Source: Actinomycetes bacterium
GTDB taxonomy: Bacteria; Actinomycetota; Acidimicrobiia; Acidimicrobiales; RAAP-2
Direction of reading: 5' to 3'
DNA length: 35,366 bases
Assembly (NCBI GenBank): GCA_021803085.1
Contig: JAJZMD010000063.1
Location: 1-35,366 of the forward strand
This document shows positions 18,929 through 27,636 of the stretch, piece by piece. Positions within the stretch are counted from its first letter, which is position 1; each line of letters opens with the position of its first letter. The translations under genes and the position numbers were made by a program. The notes beneath the pieces are model-generated. The model was not told where the DNA came from, did no database searches, and saw only the letters and a list, made by a program, of their open reading frames with translations.

Positions 18929-20401
18929 ATGACGGACGTCGAGGCACGCACGGAGGGGGCGGCGGGGCCCGTGTTCGCCTACGCGCCTGCCCCAGAGTCG
19001 CGCGACATCGTGCATCTGGACGCCGAGTACGGGCTGTTCATCGGAGGGGAGTTCCGCCCGGCGGCGACGGGTCGGACGTTCACGACGGTCGACCCCGCCA
19101 CGGAAGAGCCGCTCGCCTCCGTGGCAGAGGCCGGTGGAGGGGACGTGGACCGCGCGGTCGCCGCCGCGCGCGCGGCCTACGAGGGGGGGTGGGGCAAGAT
19201 GCGCGGCCGCGAGCGGGCCAAGTACCTCTTCCGCATCGCCCGCATCATCCAAGAGCGCGCTCGCGAGCTGGCGGTGCTCGAGTCGCTGGACAACGGCAAG
19301 CCCATCCGAGAGTCGCGCGACGTCGACGTGCCTCTCGCAGCTGCCCATTTCTTCTACTACGCGGGATGGGCGGACAAGCTCGAGTACGCGGGCTTCGGCC
19401 CCTCACCGCGTCCGCTCGGCGTCGCCGGGCAGGTGATCCCCTGGAACTTCCCGCTGCTCATGGCCGCCTGGAAGCTCGCGCCGGCGCTCGCCGCCGGCAA
19501 CACGTGCGTGCTGAAGCCGGCCGAGACGACGCCGTTGTCCGCGCTGTTCCTCGCCCAGATCTGCCAGGAGGCCGACCTGCCTCCCGGGGCGGTGAACGTC
19601 GTGACCGGTGCCGGCGCGACCGGGGCAGCGGTCGTCGCCCACCCCGGCGTGGACAAGGTCGCGTTCACCGGGTCGACCGAGGTGGGAAAGGAGATCCGCC
19701 GGACGGTGGCGGGCTCGCGCAAGCGGTTGACGCTCGAGCTCGGCGGCAAGGCGGCGAACGTCGTCTTCGAGGACGCGCCGATCGACCAGGCGATCGAAGG
19801 CATCGTCAACGGCATCTTCTTCAATCAGGGGCACGTCTGCTGCGCGGGGTCGCGCCTGTTGGTGCACGAGCCGGTCGCCGAGCTCGTCGTGGACCGGCTC
19901 CGCCAGCGCCTCGCCACGCTGCGCCTCGGCGATCCGCTCGACAAGAACACCGACATCGGGGCCGTCAACTCCGCGGAGCAGCTGGCGAAGATCCGGCGTC
20001 TCGCCGACGCAGGGAGCGAGGAGGGAGCCGAGCGGTGGTCGCCGCGTTGCACGCTTCCCGAGCGCGGGTTCTGGTTCCCGCCGACGGTCTTCACCGGTGT
20101 CAGCCAGTCGCACCGGATCGCACGCGAGGAGATCTTCGGTCCGGTGCTCTCGGTGCTCACGTTCCGCACCCCCGCAGAGGCGGTCGCCAAGGCCAACAAC
20201 ACGCCGTACGGGCTCTCGGCCGGCGTCTGGACGGAGAAGGGGAGCTTGATCCTCTGGATGGCCCAGCACCTGGAGGCGGGCGTGGTGTGGGCCAACACCT
20301 ACAACCGCTTCGACCCGGCCAGCCCGTTCGGCGGCTACCAGGAGTCCGGTTTCGGGCGCGAAGGGGGCCGGCACGGCCTGGAGGCGTACCTCGATGTCTG
20401 A
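18929..20401 (+). CDS. NAD(P)-dependent aldehyde dehydrogenase (active)
   Basis: The product is 490 residues. The oxyanion Asn lies in VIPWNFPL, the NAD site in FTGSTEVGK, the general base Glu270 in LELGGK, and the nucleophile Cys304 in NQGHVCCAGSR, with the correct 34-residue Glu-Cys spacing. EEIFGPVLSVL and the C-terminal GGYQESGFGREGG are intact. It lies directly after deoC, so the acetaldehyde released from deoxyribose-5-phosphate is the most likely substrate, giving acetate; this is inference from position. The ATG is at 18929, and the end overlaps the next gene by eight bases. Confidence 0.94.
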   Translation: MTDVEARTEGAAGPVFAYAPAPESRDIVHLDAEYGLFIGGEFRPAATGRTFTTVDPATEEPLASVAEAGGGDVDRAVAAARAAYEGGWGKMRGRERAKYLFRIARIIQERARELAVLESLDNGKPIRESRDVDVPLAAAHFFYYAGWADKLEYAGFGPSPRPLGVAGQVIPWNFPLLMAAWKLAPALAAGNTCVLKPAETTPLSALFLAQICQEADLPPGAVNVVTGAGATGAAVVAHPGVDKVAFTGSTEVGKEIRRTVAGSRKRLTLELGGKAANVVFEDAPIDQAIEGIVNGIFFNQGHVCCAGSRLLVHEPVAELVVDRLRQRLATLRLGDPLDKNTDIGAVNSAEQLAKIRRLADAGSEEGAERWSPRCTLPERGFWFPPTVFTGVSQSHRIAREEIFGPVLSVLTFRTPAEAVAKANNTPYGLSAGVWTEKGSLILWMAQHLEAGVVWANTYNRFDPASPFGGYQESGFGREGGRHGLEAYLDV

Positions 20402-21260
20402 GCCCACGGGCCGCGCGGAGGTCCGCAGGACGTGCAAGCTGTTCGTCGGCGGTGCCTTCCCCCGCTCGGAGTCCGGGCGCTCCTACGTGGTCTCGGCGGC
20501 GGACGGCACCCCGCTCGCCAATGCCGCACTGGCGTCGAGAAAGGATGCCCGCGACGCGGTGGTCGCCGCCCGCGGCGCGCTCTTCGGGTGGGCGGGCGCG
20601 ACCGCGTACAACCGCGGCCAGGTGCTCTACCGCGTCGCAGAGATGCTCGAGGGCCGCCGCGCCCAGCTCGCTGCGGAGGTCGGCCTCGCCGAAGGGCTGC
20701 GCCCGGCCGCCGCGCGGCGCGCCGTCGACGCGTCCGTCGACCGGCTCGTGTGGTACGCGGGGTGGGCGGACAAGGTCGCCCAGGTGCTCGGCGCCTCGAA
20801 CCCGGTTGCGGGTCCGTACTTCAACTTCTCGGTGCCCGAGCCCACCGGCGTCGTCGTCGTGCTCGCGCCGCAGAAGTCGAGCCTCCTCGGGCTCGTGAGC
20901 GTGCTCGCCCCGGTGGTCGTCACCGGCAACACCGCCGTCGTCGTGGCGAGTGAGGACCGGCCCGTTCCCGCGGTGAGCTTCGCGGAGGCGCTCGCGACCG
21001 GTGACGTGCCGGCCGGCGTGGTGAACGTGCTGACGGGCCGCACGGCAGAGCTCGCGCCGGTGCTCGCCGGGCACATGGACGTCGACGGCATCGACATCAC
21101 CGGCGCTCCCTACCGCGCACGTGAGGAGCTCGAGCGACTGGCCGCAGCGAACCTCAAACGCGTGCTCGCGCTCGACGACGTCCCCGAAACGCAGCCGACG
21201 TTGCGCCGGACCAGGGCTTTCGTCGAGATCAAGACGGTGTGGCACCCGGTCGGGACGTGA
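20394..21260 (+). CDS. half-length aldehyde-dehydrogenase-like protein lacking catalytic residues
   Basis: The product is 288 residues against about 490 for the family. It matches ALDH from the N-terminus (KLFVGGAFPRSESGRSY, YAGWADKVAQVLG, VVVLAPQKSSLLGLVSVLAPVVVTGNT) to the middle of the NAD-binding domain, then ends. The oxyanion Asn is replaced (APQKSS), the FTGST motif reads DITGAP, the LELGG Glu is gone (LALDD), and the whole Cys domain is absent. The frame is open and ends with a neat KTVWHPVGT tail, so it does not look like recent decay. The ATG lies inside the end of the active ALDH gene, implying coupled synthesis, perhaps as a partner subunit. Confidence 0.85.
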   Translation: MSEPTGRAEVRRTCKLFVGGAFPRSESGRSYVVSAADGTPLANAALASRKDARDAVVAARGALFGWAGATAYNRGQVLYRVAEMLEGRRAQLAAEVGLAEGLRPAAARRAVDASVDRLVWYAGWADKVAQVLGASNPVAGPYFNFSVPEPTGVVVVLAPQKSSLLGLVSVLAPVVVTGNTAVVVASEDRPVPAVSFAEALATGDVPAGVVNVLTGRTAELAPVLAGHMDVDGIDITGAPYRAREELERLAAANLKRVLALDDVPETQPTLRRTRAFVEIKTVWHPVGT

Positions 21261-21353
21261 GTTCGTCATCCGCGCGCAAGCGCGTGCCAGAATACGGCGT
21301 CGCGCGCGCGCGGTGGCGGGATGGCGATTGGAAAGAAGCGGAAAGGGGGCGAC

Positions 21354-22469
21354 GTGAAACTCACGTCGAGGAAATTGTTTGCGTTCGCAGGGGCACTTGC
21401 GCTGAGCTCGGCGGCCCTCGTGGGGGTGGGGAGCGCGGGGGCCTTCGCCGGTGCGTCCGGAAAGGGTCCCGCTGCGAGGCACTCGCCCAAGGCGGCCAAG
21501 TTCGTCGGCTGCATGGTGACGGACACCGGAGGGATCGACGACCGCTCGTTCAACGCGTCGTCGTGGCAGGGCATGACCGAAGCCAAGGCGGCCGACCCGA
21601 ACATCACCGTGAAGTACCTGCAGTCGAAGTCGACAAGCACATACGTCCCGAACATCAACGCCTTCATCGCGCAGAAGTGCGGGATCATCGTGACCGTCGG
21701 GTTCCTCATGGGGACAGCGACCGAAGCGGCAGCCAAGGCCCACCCGACGCAGAAGTTCGCGATCGTCGACTACACCTATAAGCCGCCGTTCAAGAACATC
21801 GACGCGCTCGTGTTCAACACGGTGCAGGACGGCTTTCTCGGCGGCTACCTCGCGGCCGGCATGACGAAGACCGGCAAGGTGGCCACCTACGGCGGTATGA
21901 AGCTCCCGACCGTCACCATCTACATGGACGGCTTCTGGGACGGCGTCCGCTACTACAACAATGTGCACCACACGAAGGTGAAGGTGCTCGGCTGGACAGA
22001 GAGGACCCAGACGGGCGAGTTCACCGGGACATTCACGAACCAGACCAAGGGTGAGACAGTCACGAAGACGTTCATCTCCGAGGGCGCGGACATCATCTTC
22101 CCGGTCGCGGGCAATGTCGGGCTGGGTTCTGCGAAGGCCGTCCAGAACGCGGACAACGCCGGTGGTCACGTGAACATGTTCTGGGTGGACACCGACGGCT
22201 GCATCAGCGCGGCCCAGTACTGCAAGTACTTCATCACGAGCGTCACCAAGGGCATCCAGTCCGCGGTCAAGAACGCGGTGCTGTCGGCCGCGCACGGCAC
22301 GTACAAGGGTGGCAATTACATCGGGACCCTCGCGAACGGCGGCGTCTTGCTCGCGCCGTTCCACTTGTGGACAAAGCGGGTGCCGGCGAGCCTGAAGGCG
22401 CAGCTCAAGCGGGTGGAGCTGGGCATCATCCACGGCAAGATCCCGACGCCGACGAAGAGCCCCGTCTGA
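21354..22469 (+). CDS. BMP/PnrA-family nucleoside-binding protein of ABC importer
   Basis: The product is 371 residues. A signal sequence (KLTSRKLFAFAGALALSSAALVG) is followed by VGCMVTDTGGIDDRSFNASSWQGM, the hallmark of BMP proteins. Later NTVQDGFLGGYLAAGM and DGFWDGVRYYN form the nucleoside pocket region. BMP proteins bind purine and pyrimidine nucleosides outside the membrane. There is no lipobox Cys after the signal core, although most members are lipoproteins. I chose GTG at 21354, with AAGGGGG just upstream; ATG at 21321 would add 11 residues. It is followed by a strong hairpin before the ATPase gene. Confidence 0.92.
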   Translation: MKLTSRKLFAFAGALALSSAALVGVGSAGAFAGASGKGPAARHSPKAAKFVGCMVTDTGGIDDRSFNASSWQGMTEAKAADPNITVKYLQSKSTSTYVPNINAFIAQKCGIIVTVGFLMGTATEAAAKAHPTQKFAIVDYTYKPPFKNIDALVFNTVQDGFLGGYLAAGMTKTGKVATYGGMKLPTVTIYMDGFWDGVRYYNNVHHTKVKVLGWTERTQTGEFTGTFTNQTKGETVTKTFISEGADIIFPVAGNVGLGSAKAVQNADNAGGHVNMFWVDTDGCISAAQYCKYFITSVTKGIQSAVKNAVLSAAHGTYKGGNYIGTLANGGVLLAPFHLWTKRVPASLKAQLKRVELGIIHGKIPTPTKSPV

Positions 22470-22546
22470 GCTCAGCGCTGACCGGCAGGGCGCGCCGCGT
22501 CGTCGACGCGTTCCCGGTCCAGCGGGCAGGAGCCCTCAGCAGTCGA

Positions 22547-22588
22547 GGCGAGGCGGCGGTCCGGGTGTTCCCGGTCCGCCGCCTCGCC
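22547..22588 (+). terminator. very strong intra-operon hairpin after the nucleoside-binding protein gene
   Basis: The 13-base arms at 22547-22559 and 22576-22588 are perfect complements. Inside them lie a T/T mismatch and five more pairs (CCGGG/CCCGG) around a TGTT loop. No T-run follows. It lies in the 148-base gap between the binding-protein gene and the ATPase gene, 14 bases before the GAGGAGGG of the ATPase. It may act as a partial terminator or an mRNA 3' stabiliser, giving more binding protein than transporter. Confidence 0.75.
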
Positions 22589-22617
22589 ACGTTCGTCCCG
22601 GGCCCGAGGAGGGCGCG

Positions 22618-24189
22618 TTGGAACTGAAGCTCCGCGGGGTCACCAAGCGCTTCGGCAGCCTCGTGGCCAACGACCACATCGACCTCGACGTCGCTGCCGG
22701 GGAGATCCATGCGCTACTGGGCGAGAACGGCGCAGGCAAGACCACGTTGATGAACGTCCTCTACGGGCTCACCCAGCCCGACGAGGGCGAGATCGAGGTC
22801 GACGGCCGCCGCGTCCGCTTCAGGAGCCCGAAGGACGCGATCGACGCAGGCATCGGCATGGTCCACCAGCACTTCATGCTGGTGCCGGTGTTCACCGTCG
22901 CGGAGAACGTGGTCCTGGGGCGCGAGCCCACGAAGCCATTCGGGCTCCTCGACCGCCGCCGGGCGCGCGGAGAGGTCCAGGACCTGTCGAACCGCTACGG
23001 CCTCTCCATCGACCCGGACGCCTACGTCGAGCACCTCCCGGTCGGCGTGCAGCAGCGCGTCGAGATCGTGAAGGCGCTCATCCGTCAGGCCAACGTGCTC
23101 ATCCTCGACGAGCCGACCGCGGTCCTCACCCCGAACGAGACCCAAGAGCTGTTCAGGATCATGCGGGAGCTCAAGGCGTCGGGCCGGTCGATCCTCTTCA
23201 TCAGCCACAAGCTGAAGGAGGTCCAGGCCGTCGCAGACACGGTCACGGTGCTCCGCCGCGGACGGGTCGTCGGATCGCCCCCTCCGAGCGCGACCGACGC
23301 CGAGCTCGCGACGCTCATGGTCGGGAGGGACGTGGAGCTGCGGGTCCACAAGGAGCCGGCGGAGCCGGGAGACGTCGTGCTCGTCGTCGACGGGCTGGTC
23401 GTCCGCGACGAGACCGGCAGGATCGCAGTCGACGGGGTCTCCCTGGAAGTCCGGGCGGGGGAGATCCTCGGCGTCGCAGGGGTGCAGGGGAACGGGCAGA
23501 CGGAGCTGTGCAAGGCGCTCATGGGCCTCCTGCCCGTCGATCGGGGGATGGTGGCGGTGGGCGGGCGCGACCTCACGCGTGCGTCGACGCGCGCCGTGCT
23601 CGGGGCGGGCGTCAGCTACATCCCCGAGGACCGCCAGGAGGACGGGCTCGTCGAGAGCTTCAGCGTCGCAGAGAACCTGGTGCTCGACGTCTACGACCGG
23701 AGACCCTTCTCGTCGGGCATCAGCCTCCGCCCGGACCGAGTCCGCGACGCCGCCCGCACGAGCATGGCCGAGTTCGACATCCGCGCGGGCTCGATCGAGG
23801 TTCCCGCGAAGACGCTCTCGGGCGGGAACCAGCAGAAGCTCATCGTGGCGAGGGAGCTCAGCCGCGAGACCCGAGTGCTCCTGGCCAACCAGCCGACCCG
23901 TGGCTTGGACGTCGGCTCGATCGAGTTCGTCCACCGCCGCATCGTCGCCAACCGCGACGCCGGCTCGGCGGTCGTCATCGTGTCGAGCGAGCTCGACGAG
24001 ATCTACGCGCTGTCCGACCGGATCGCGGTGATGTACGAGGGGAAGATCGTCGGGGTCGTGCCGCCGACGACGCCCGCGACGGAGCTCGGGCTGCTCATGG
24101 CCGGCGCGACGTCGACCCGCGGCGAGGAGGGCCTCCCCGGCGAGGAGGGGCTCCCCGGCGAGGAGGTCTCGGAGGTGCAGCCCGCGTGA
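22618..24189 (+). CDS. BMP-type nucleoside ABC importer ATPase, two nucleotide-binding domains
   Basis: The product is 523 residues with two fused ATPase domains. Domain 1 has Walker A GENGAGKTT (35-43), LPVGVQQRVEIVKAL and ILDEPTAVLTP. Domain 2 has a degenerate Walker A (GVQGNGQTE, about 288-296, no GK[ST]), LSGGNQQKLIVARE and LLANQPTRGLD. This pattern is typical of YufO/NupO/RbsA-like importers. The start is TTG at 22618, with GAGGAGGG four bases upstream, an uncommon start codon. The C-terminus carries GEEGLP repeats before overlapping the first permease start as GTGA. Confidence 0.94.
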   Translation: MELKLRGVTKRFGSLVANDHIDLDVAAGEIHALLGENGAGKTTLMNVLYGLTQPDEGEIEVDGRRVRFRSPKDAIDAGIGMVHQHFMLVPVFTVAENVVLGREPTKPFGLLDRRRARGEVQDLSNRYGLSIDPDAYVEHLPVGVQQRVEIVKALIRQANVLILDEPTAVLTPNETQELFRIMRELKASGRSILFISHKLKEVQAVADTVTVLRRGRVVGSPPPSATDAELATLMVGRDVELRVHKEPAEPGDVVLVVDGLVVRDETGRIAVDGVSLEVRAGEILGVAGVQGNGQTELCKALMGLLPVDRGMVAVGGRDLTRASTRAVLGAGVSYIPEDRQEDGLVESFSVAENLVLDVYDRRPFSSGISLRPDRVRDAARTSMAEFDIRAGSIEVPAKTLSGGNQQKLIVARELSRETRVLLANQPTRGLDVGSIEFVHRRIVANRDAGSAVVIVSSELDEIYALSDRIAVMYEGKIVGVVPPTTPATELGLLMAGATSTRGEEGLPGEEGLPGEEVSEVQPA

Positions 24190-25499
24190 GCAGCGAGCTC
24201 GCGGACCAAGCCGAAGAGACCGCCAAGAGCGAGGACGGCCCGCCGTCCCCCGCGACCGGTGGCGACGGCCGGCCCGGGGCGCGGGGCTTCACCGAGGCGC
24301 TCCTGGACGCGGTCACCAGCGGGAACACGGTCACGGTCACCGTTCTCGCCTTCCTCTGCGCCATCTTCCTCGGCGGGCTGATCATCGCCTTCACCAACAC
24401 GACCGTGCTCCACGCGTGGGGCAACCTCTTCTCTGCGCCCGGCAAGGCGTTCGCCACCGCCTGGGACACCGCGGCCGGCGCGTACGTCGCGATGTTCGAG
24501 GGTGCGATCGTGAACCCTCACGCGGTCTCAGCAGCGTTCCACGGCGGCCCCGTCTCCACAGTCTTCAACCCGTTGTCCGAGACCGCCGTGAACGCCACGC
24601 CGATCATCCTCACGGGCTTGGCCGTGGCGGTCGCGTTCCGTGCCGGCCTCTTCAACATCGGCGCCGCGAGCCAGTTCATCGGCGGCGCGATGATCGCCGG
24701 CTGGATCGGCTTCGCCGTGCACCTCCCCTTCATCCTGCACGCGGCGGTCGCGGTCGCCGGCGGCCTCGTCGGCGGCGCCGTCGTGGGCGGCGCCGTCGGC
24801 TTCCTCAAGGCAAGGACGGGGGCGCACGAGGTCATCGTCACGATCATGTCGAACTACGTGATGGAGTACCTGCTGCTCTATCTCCTCGGACTGACGGCGT
24901 TCCGCCGCCCGGGCAACCCGAACCCGATCAGTCCCCCGATCGCCACAAATGCGGTCCTCCCTCACCTTTTCGGCTCGACCCTGCGGGTCAACGTCGGGTT
25001 CCTCATCGCGCTGGCGGCCGCGGCGGCCGTGTGGTGGGTGCTCAACCGTACGACGATCGGCTTCGAGCTGCGCACCGTCGGTTCCAACCCGCGGGCCGCT
25101 CGCAGCGCGGGGATGTCGCCCGAACGGACGTGGATCGTGGTGATGCTCCTCGCAGGCGCACTCGCCGGGCTCGCCGGCGCGGCCGTGGTGCAGGGGACCA
25201 ACTTCAACGTCGCTCCGCAGATCTACGGCACATACACCGTGGACTCGATCACCGTCGCCCTCCTCGGCCGTGCGAGCCCGACCGGCACCGTGCTCGCGTC
25301 CCTGCTCTTCGGCGCGCTCCGAGCGGGCGGCGTGACGATGCAGGCATCCACGCAGGTCCCCGTGGACATCGTCACGGTCATCGAGGCGCTGATCGTGCTG
25401 TTCGTGGCCGCGCCGCCCCTGATGCGCGCGGTCTTCCGGTTGCGCGAGCCACGGGCGGGCGGCGGCGAGCAGCTCGAGGCGAGGGGCTGGGGCGGATGA
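24186..25499 (+). CDS. nucleoside ABC importer permease 1 (BmpB/NupP-like)
   Basis: The product is 437 residues. About 35 polar N-terminal residues precede about nine or ten hydrophobic segments. [19 protein letters not shown] and [21 protein letters not shown] are typical of branched-chain-amino-acid-type permeases of the BMP importer group. Its GTG at 24186 overlaps the ATPase stop, and its stop overlaps the ATG of permease 2. It forms the channel together with permease 2. Confidence 0.93.
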   Translation: MSSELADQAEETAKSEDGPPSPATGGDGRPGARGFTEALLDAVTSGNTVTVTVLAFLCAIFLGGLIIAFTNTTVLHAWGNLFSAPGKAFATAWDTAAGAYVAMFEGAIVNPHAVSAAFHGGPVSTVFNPLSETAVNATPIILTGLAVAVAFRAGLFNIGAASQFIGGAMIAGWIGFAVHLPFILHAAVAVAGGLVGGAVVGGAVGFLKARTGAHEVIVTIMSNYVMEYLLLYLLGLTAFRRPGNPNPISPPIATNAVLPHLFGSTLRVNVGFLIALAAAAAVWWVLNRTTIGFELRTVGSNPRAARSAGMSPERTWIVVMLLAGALAGLAGAAVVQGTNFNVAPQIYGTYTVDSITVALLGRASPTGTVLASLLFGALRAGGVTMQASTQVPVDIVTVIEALIVLFVAAPPLMRAVFRLREPRAGGGEQLEARGWGG

Positions 25500-26773
25500 C
25501 GGTCGCCTCCGCCTCGGTCGTCGCGGCCCGGCGAACGATCACCGTCGAACGCAGGGTCGTGATCGGCGGGCTGCTCGTGGTGCTCGGGCTGCTCGACGCG
25601 CTCGTGTTCGGCTATCTCTCCCCGCCGGGGCATGCGGTGTTCTCGTTCACGCTCACAGGCGCGGCGGTGAGCGTGCCGAACCTGAGCGTGACACCGCGAC
25701 CTGTCTGCGTCGCCCTCGGCGCGCTGAGCTGCGTGATCGGTGCGGGCTACGTGGGGTTCCGGCTCTCCAGGATCGCCCGCCGGGTCGCCGCGGGGGTCTG
25801 CGTGGCCGCCCTGGCCGTCGCCTTCCTCTGCTGGGCCGACGCAGGGCGCATCCCGCTCCCGTTCACCTCGCTCCTCTCGACGACGGTCGACTCTGCGATC
25901 CCCCTGATGCTGGGTGCGCTGTCGGGGTGCCTGTGCGAACGCTCGGGCGTCATCAACGTCGCGATCGAAGGGCAGCTCCTCACCGGCGCGTTCGGTGCTG
26001 CGGTCGTCGCCAGTGCCTTCGGCTCCATCTGGCTCGGTCTCCTCGCCGGGCCGCTGTGCGGCGTCTTGATCGCGGCGCTGCTCGGGCTGTTCGCGCTCCG
26101 CTACCGCGTGGACCAGATCGTGCTCGGCATCGTGCTCGACCTGTTCGCATCGGGGATCACCGCCTACCTCTACGACGCGGCGCTCGTTCCCTTCGCGAAC
26201 CGGCTGAACTCGCCTGCCACCTTCGGCGCCTACAAGATCCCGCTGCTCGGGGACATCCCGATCGTCGGACCGGTGCTGTTCGACTCGACGATCTTCCTCT
26301 ACATCACCTACGTCGCGATCTTCGCGGTGCAGGTCGGGCTGTTCTCGACCCGCTGGGGGCTGCGCGTCCGCTCGGTCGGGGAGCATCCGACGGCGGCCGA
26401 CACCGTAGGGATCAACGTGAACGCCACGAGGTGGCGCAATGTCCTCCTGGGCGGGGCGGTCGCCGGCATCGGCGGTGCGTACCTCACGATCGGCTCCGTC
26501 GGCGCCTTCGGCAAGACAATGTCGTCGGGCCTCGGCTTCATCGCGCTCGCAGCGATGATCTTCGGAAGATGGACGCCGCTGGGCGGCGTCGCTGCGGCGC
26601 TCCTCTTCGGGTTCATGACCGCGCTGTCCGGGGTGCTGGGCACGATCAACTCGCCCATCCCGTCGGACGTCCTGCTCATGTTCCCCTACGTCGCGACGAT
26701 CGTCGCGGTCGCCGGCCTCGTCGGGCGGGGGCGGCCGCCGAAGGCAGACGGCCAGCCCTACATCAAGACGTGA
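25496..26773 (+). CDS. nucleoside ABC importer permease 2 (BmpC/NupQ-like)
   Basis: The product is 425 residues, hydrophobic throughout. [21 protein letters not shown] is the conserved stretch of the second permease of BMP importers, followed by [19 protein letters not shown] and [20 protein letters not shown]. An extra pair of N-terminal helices (about 25-110) precedes the core. The ATG at 25496 overlaps permease 1 (ATGA), and its stop overlaps the PNP GTG (GTGA), tying uptake to the phosphorolytic step. Confidence 0.93.
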   Translation: MTVASASVVAARRTITVERRVVIGGLLVVLGLLDALVFGYLSPPGHAVFSFTLTGAAVSVPNLSVTPRPVCVALGALSCVIGAGYVGFRLSRIARRVAAGVCVAALAVAFLCWADAGRIPLPFTSLLSTTVDSAIPLMLGALSGCLCERSGVINVAIEGQLLTGAFGAAVVASAFGSIWLGLLAGPLCGVLIAALLGLFALRYRVDQIVLGIVLDLFASGITAYLYDAALVPFANRLNSPATFGAYKIPLLGDIPIVGPVLFDSTIFLYITYVAIFAVQVGLFSTRWGLRVRSVGEHPTAADTVGINVNATRWRNVLLGGAVAGIGGAYLTIGSVGAFGKTMSSGLGFIALAAMIFGRWTPLGGVAAALLFGFMTALSGVLGTINSPIPSDVLLMFPYVATIVAVAGLVGRGRPPKADGQPYIKT

Positions 26774-27636
26774 CCGCGTACGAGGACGTGACGGCGCACC
26801 AGGGCGTGACGGCGCCGCAGCCGGATCCCTACGAGGCCGCCCGCGCGTCTGCGGCTGCGCTCGCGGCGGAGACGGGGGTCGATCGTCACGAAATCGCCAT
26901 CGTGCTCGGCTCGGGCTGGTCGCCGGCCGCCGACGAGATCGGGGAGACCGAGTCGGAGATCCCTGTCGGCGCGCTCGCCGGGTTCCCCCGGCCGGCCGTG
27001 GCGGGCCACGTGGGGACGGTGCGCTCCGTGCGGGCCGGCGATCGACTCGTCCTCGTCTTCGCAGGCCGCGTGCACCTCTACGAAGGTCACGATCCCGCGG
27101 CGGTGGTGCACGGCGTGCGGACGGCGGCAGCGGCCGGGTGCCGCGTCGTCGTGCTCACGAACGCCGCAGGCGCTGTCAACCCTGCCTACGCAGTCGGCCA
27201 GCCCGTGCTGATCCGCGACCACCTGAACCTGACCGCGGCCTCGCCGCTGGAGGGCCCGCCGCCCCCGCCGGGGTACGGCCTGCCCTTCGTCGACCTCACC
27301 GACCTCTACAGCGCGCGGCTCCGCGCGCTCGTCCGGGCCGAGGACCCGGCGCTCGAAGAAGGCGTCTACGCAGGGTTGCGCGGGCCGCACTACGAGACCC
27401 CCGCGGAGATCGCGATGCTGAGCGCCGGCGGCGCGGACCTCGTCGGCATGTCCACCGTGCTCGAGGCGATCGCGGCGCGGCATCTGGGCGTGGAGGTGCT
27501 CGGTCTCTCGCTCGTGACCAACGCCGCGGCGGGCAGGACCGGCGCCGCGCTCGACCACGCCGACGTGGTCGCCGCCGGCCACGCGGCTGCCGGGCGGGTC
27601 GGACGGCTGCTCGCCTCGGTGGTCCCGCTCCTGTGA
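26770..27636 (+). CDS. punA: purine nucleoside phosphorylase (trimeric, NP-II type)
   Basis: The product is 288 residues from the overlapping GTG. IVLGSGW is the phosphate loop, GRVHLYEGH and LTNAAGAVN follow, [17 protein letters not shown] and [16 protein letters not shown] form the sugar and base pocket, and the Asn in SLVTNAAAG contacts the purine. It splits inosine and guanosine, including deoxy forms, to base and (deoxy)ribose-1-phosphate. The N-terminus has three GTGAC[CG]GCG starts in frame at 26770, 26788 and 26806, an 18-base repeat; which is used is unclear. It is followed by the mutase gene, as in the deoD-pmmB pair of mycobacteria. Confidence 0.95.
   Translation: MTAYEDVTAHQGVTAPQPDPYEAARASAAALAAETGVDRHEIAIVLGSGWSPAADEIGETESEIPVGALAGFPRPAVAGHVGTVRSVRAGDRLVLVFAGRVHLYEGHDPAAVVHGVRTAAAAGCRVVVLTNAAGAVNPAYAVGQPVLIRDHLNLTAASPLEGPPPPPGYGLPFVDLTDLYSARLRALVRAEDPALEEGVYAGLRGPHYETPAEIAMLSAGGADLVGMSTVLEAIAARHLGVEVLGLSLVTNAAAGRTGAALDHADVVAAGHAAAGRVGRLLASVVPLL

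Noticed and set aside
20394-21260. Active second aldehyde dehydrogenase
   Set aside because: The Asn, Glu and Cys catalytic residues and the thiol domain are missing.
21321-21353. ATG at 21321 as start of the BMP protein
   Set aside because: The GTG at 21354 has AAGGGGG at good distance and gives a normal signal peptide.
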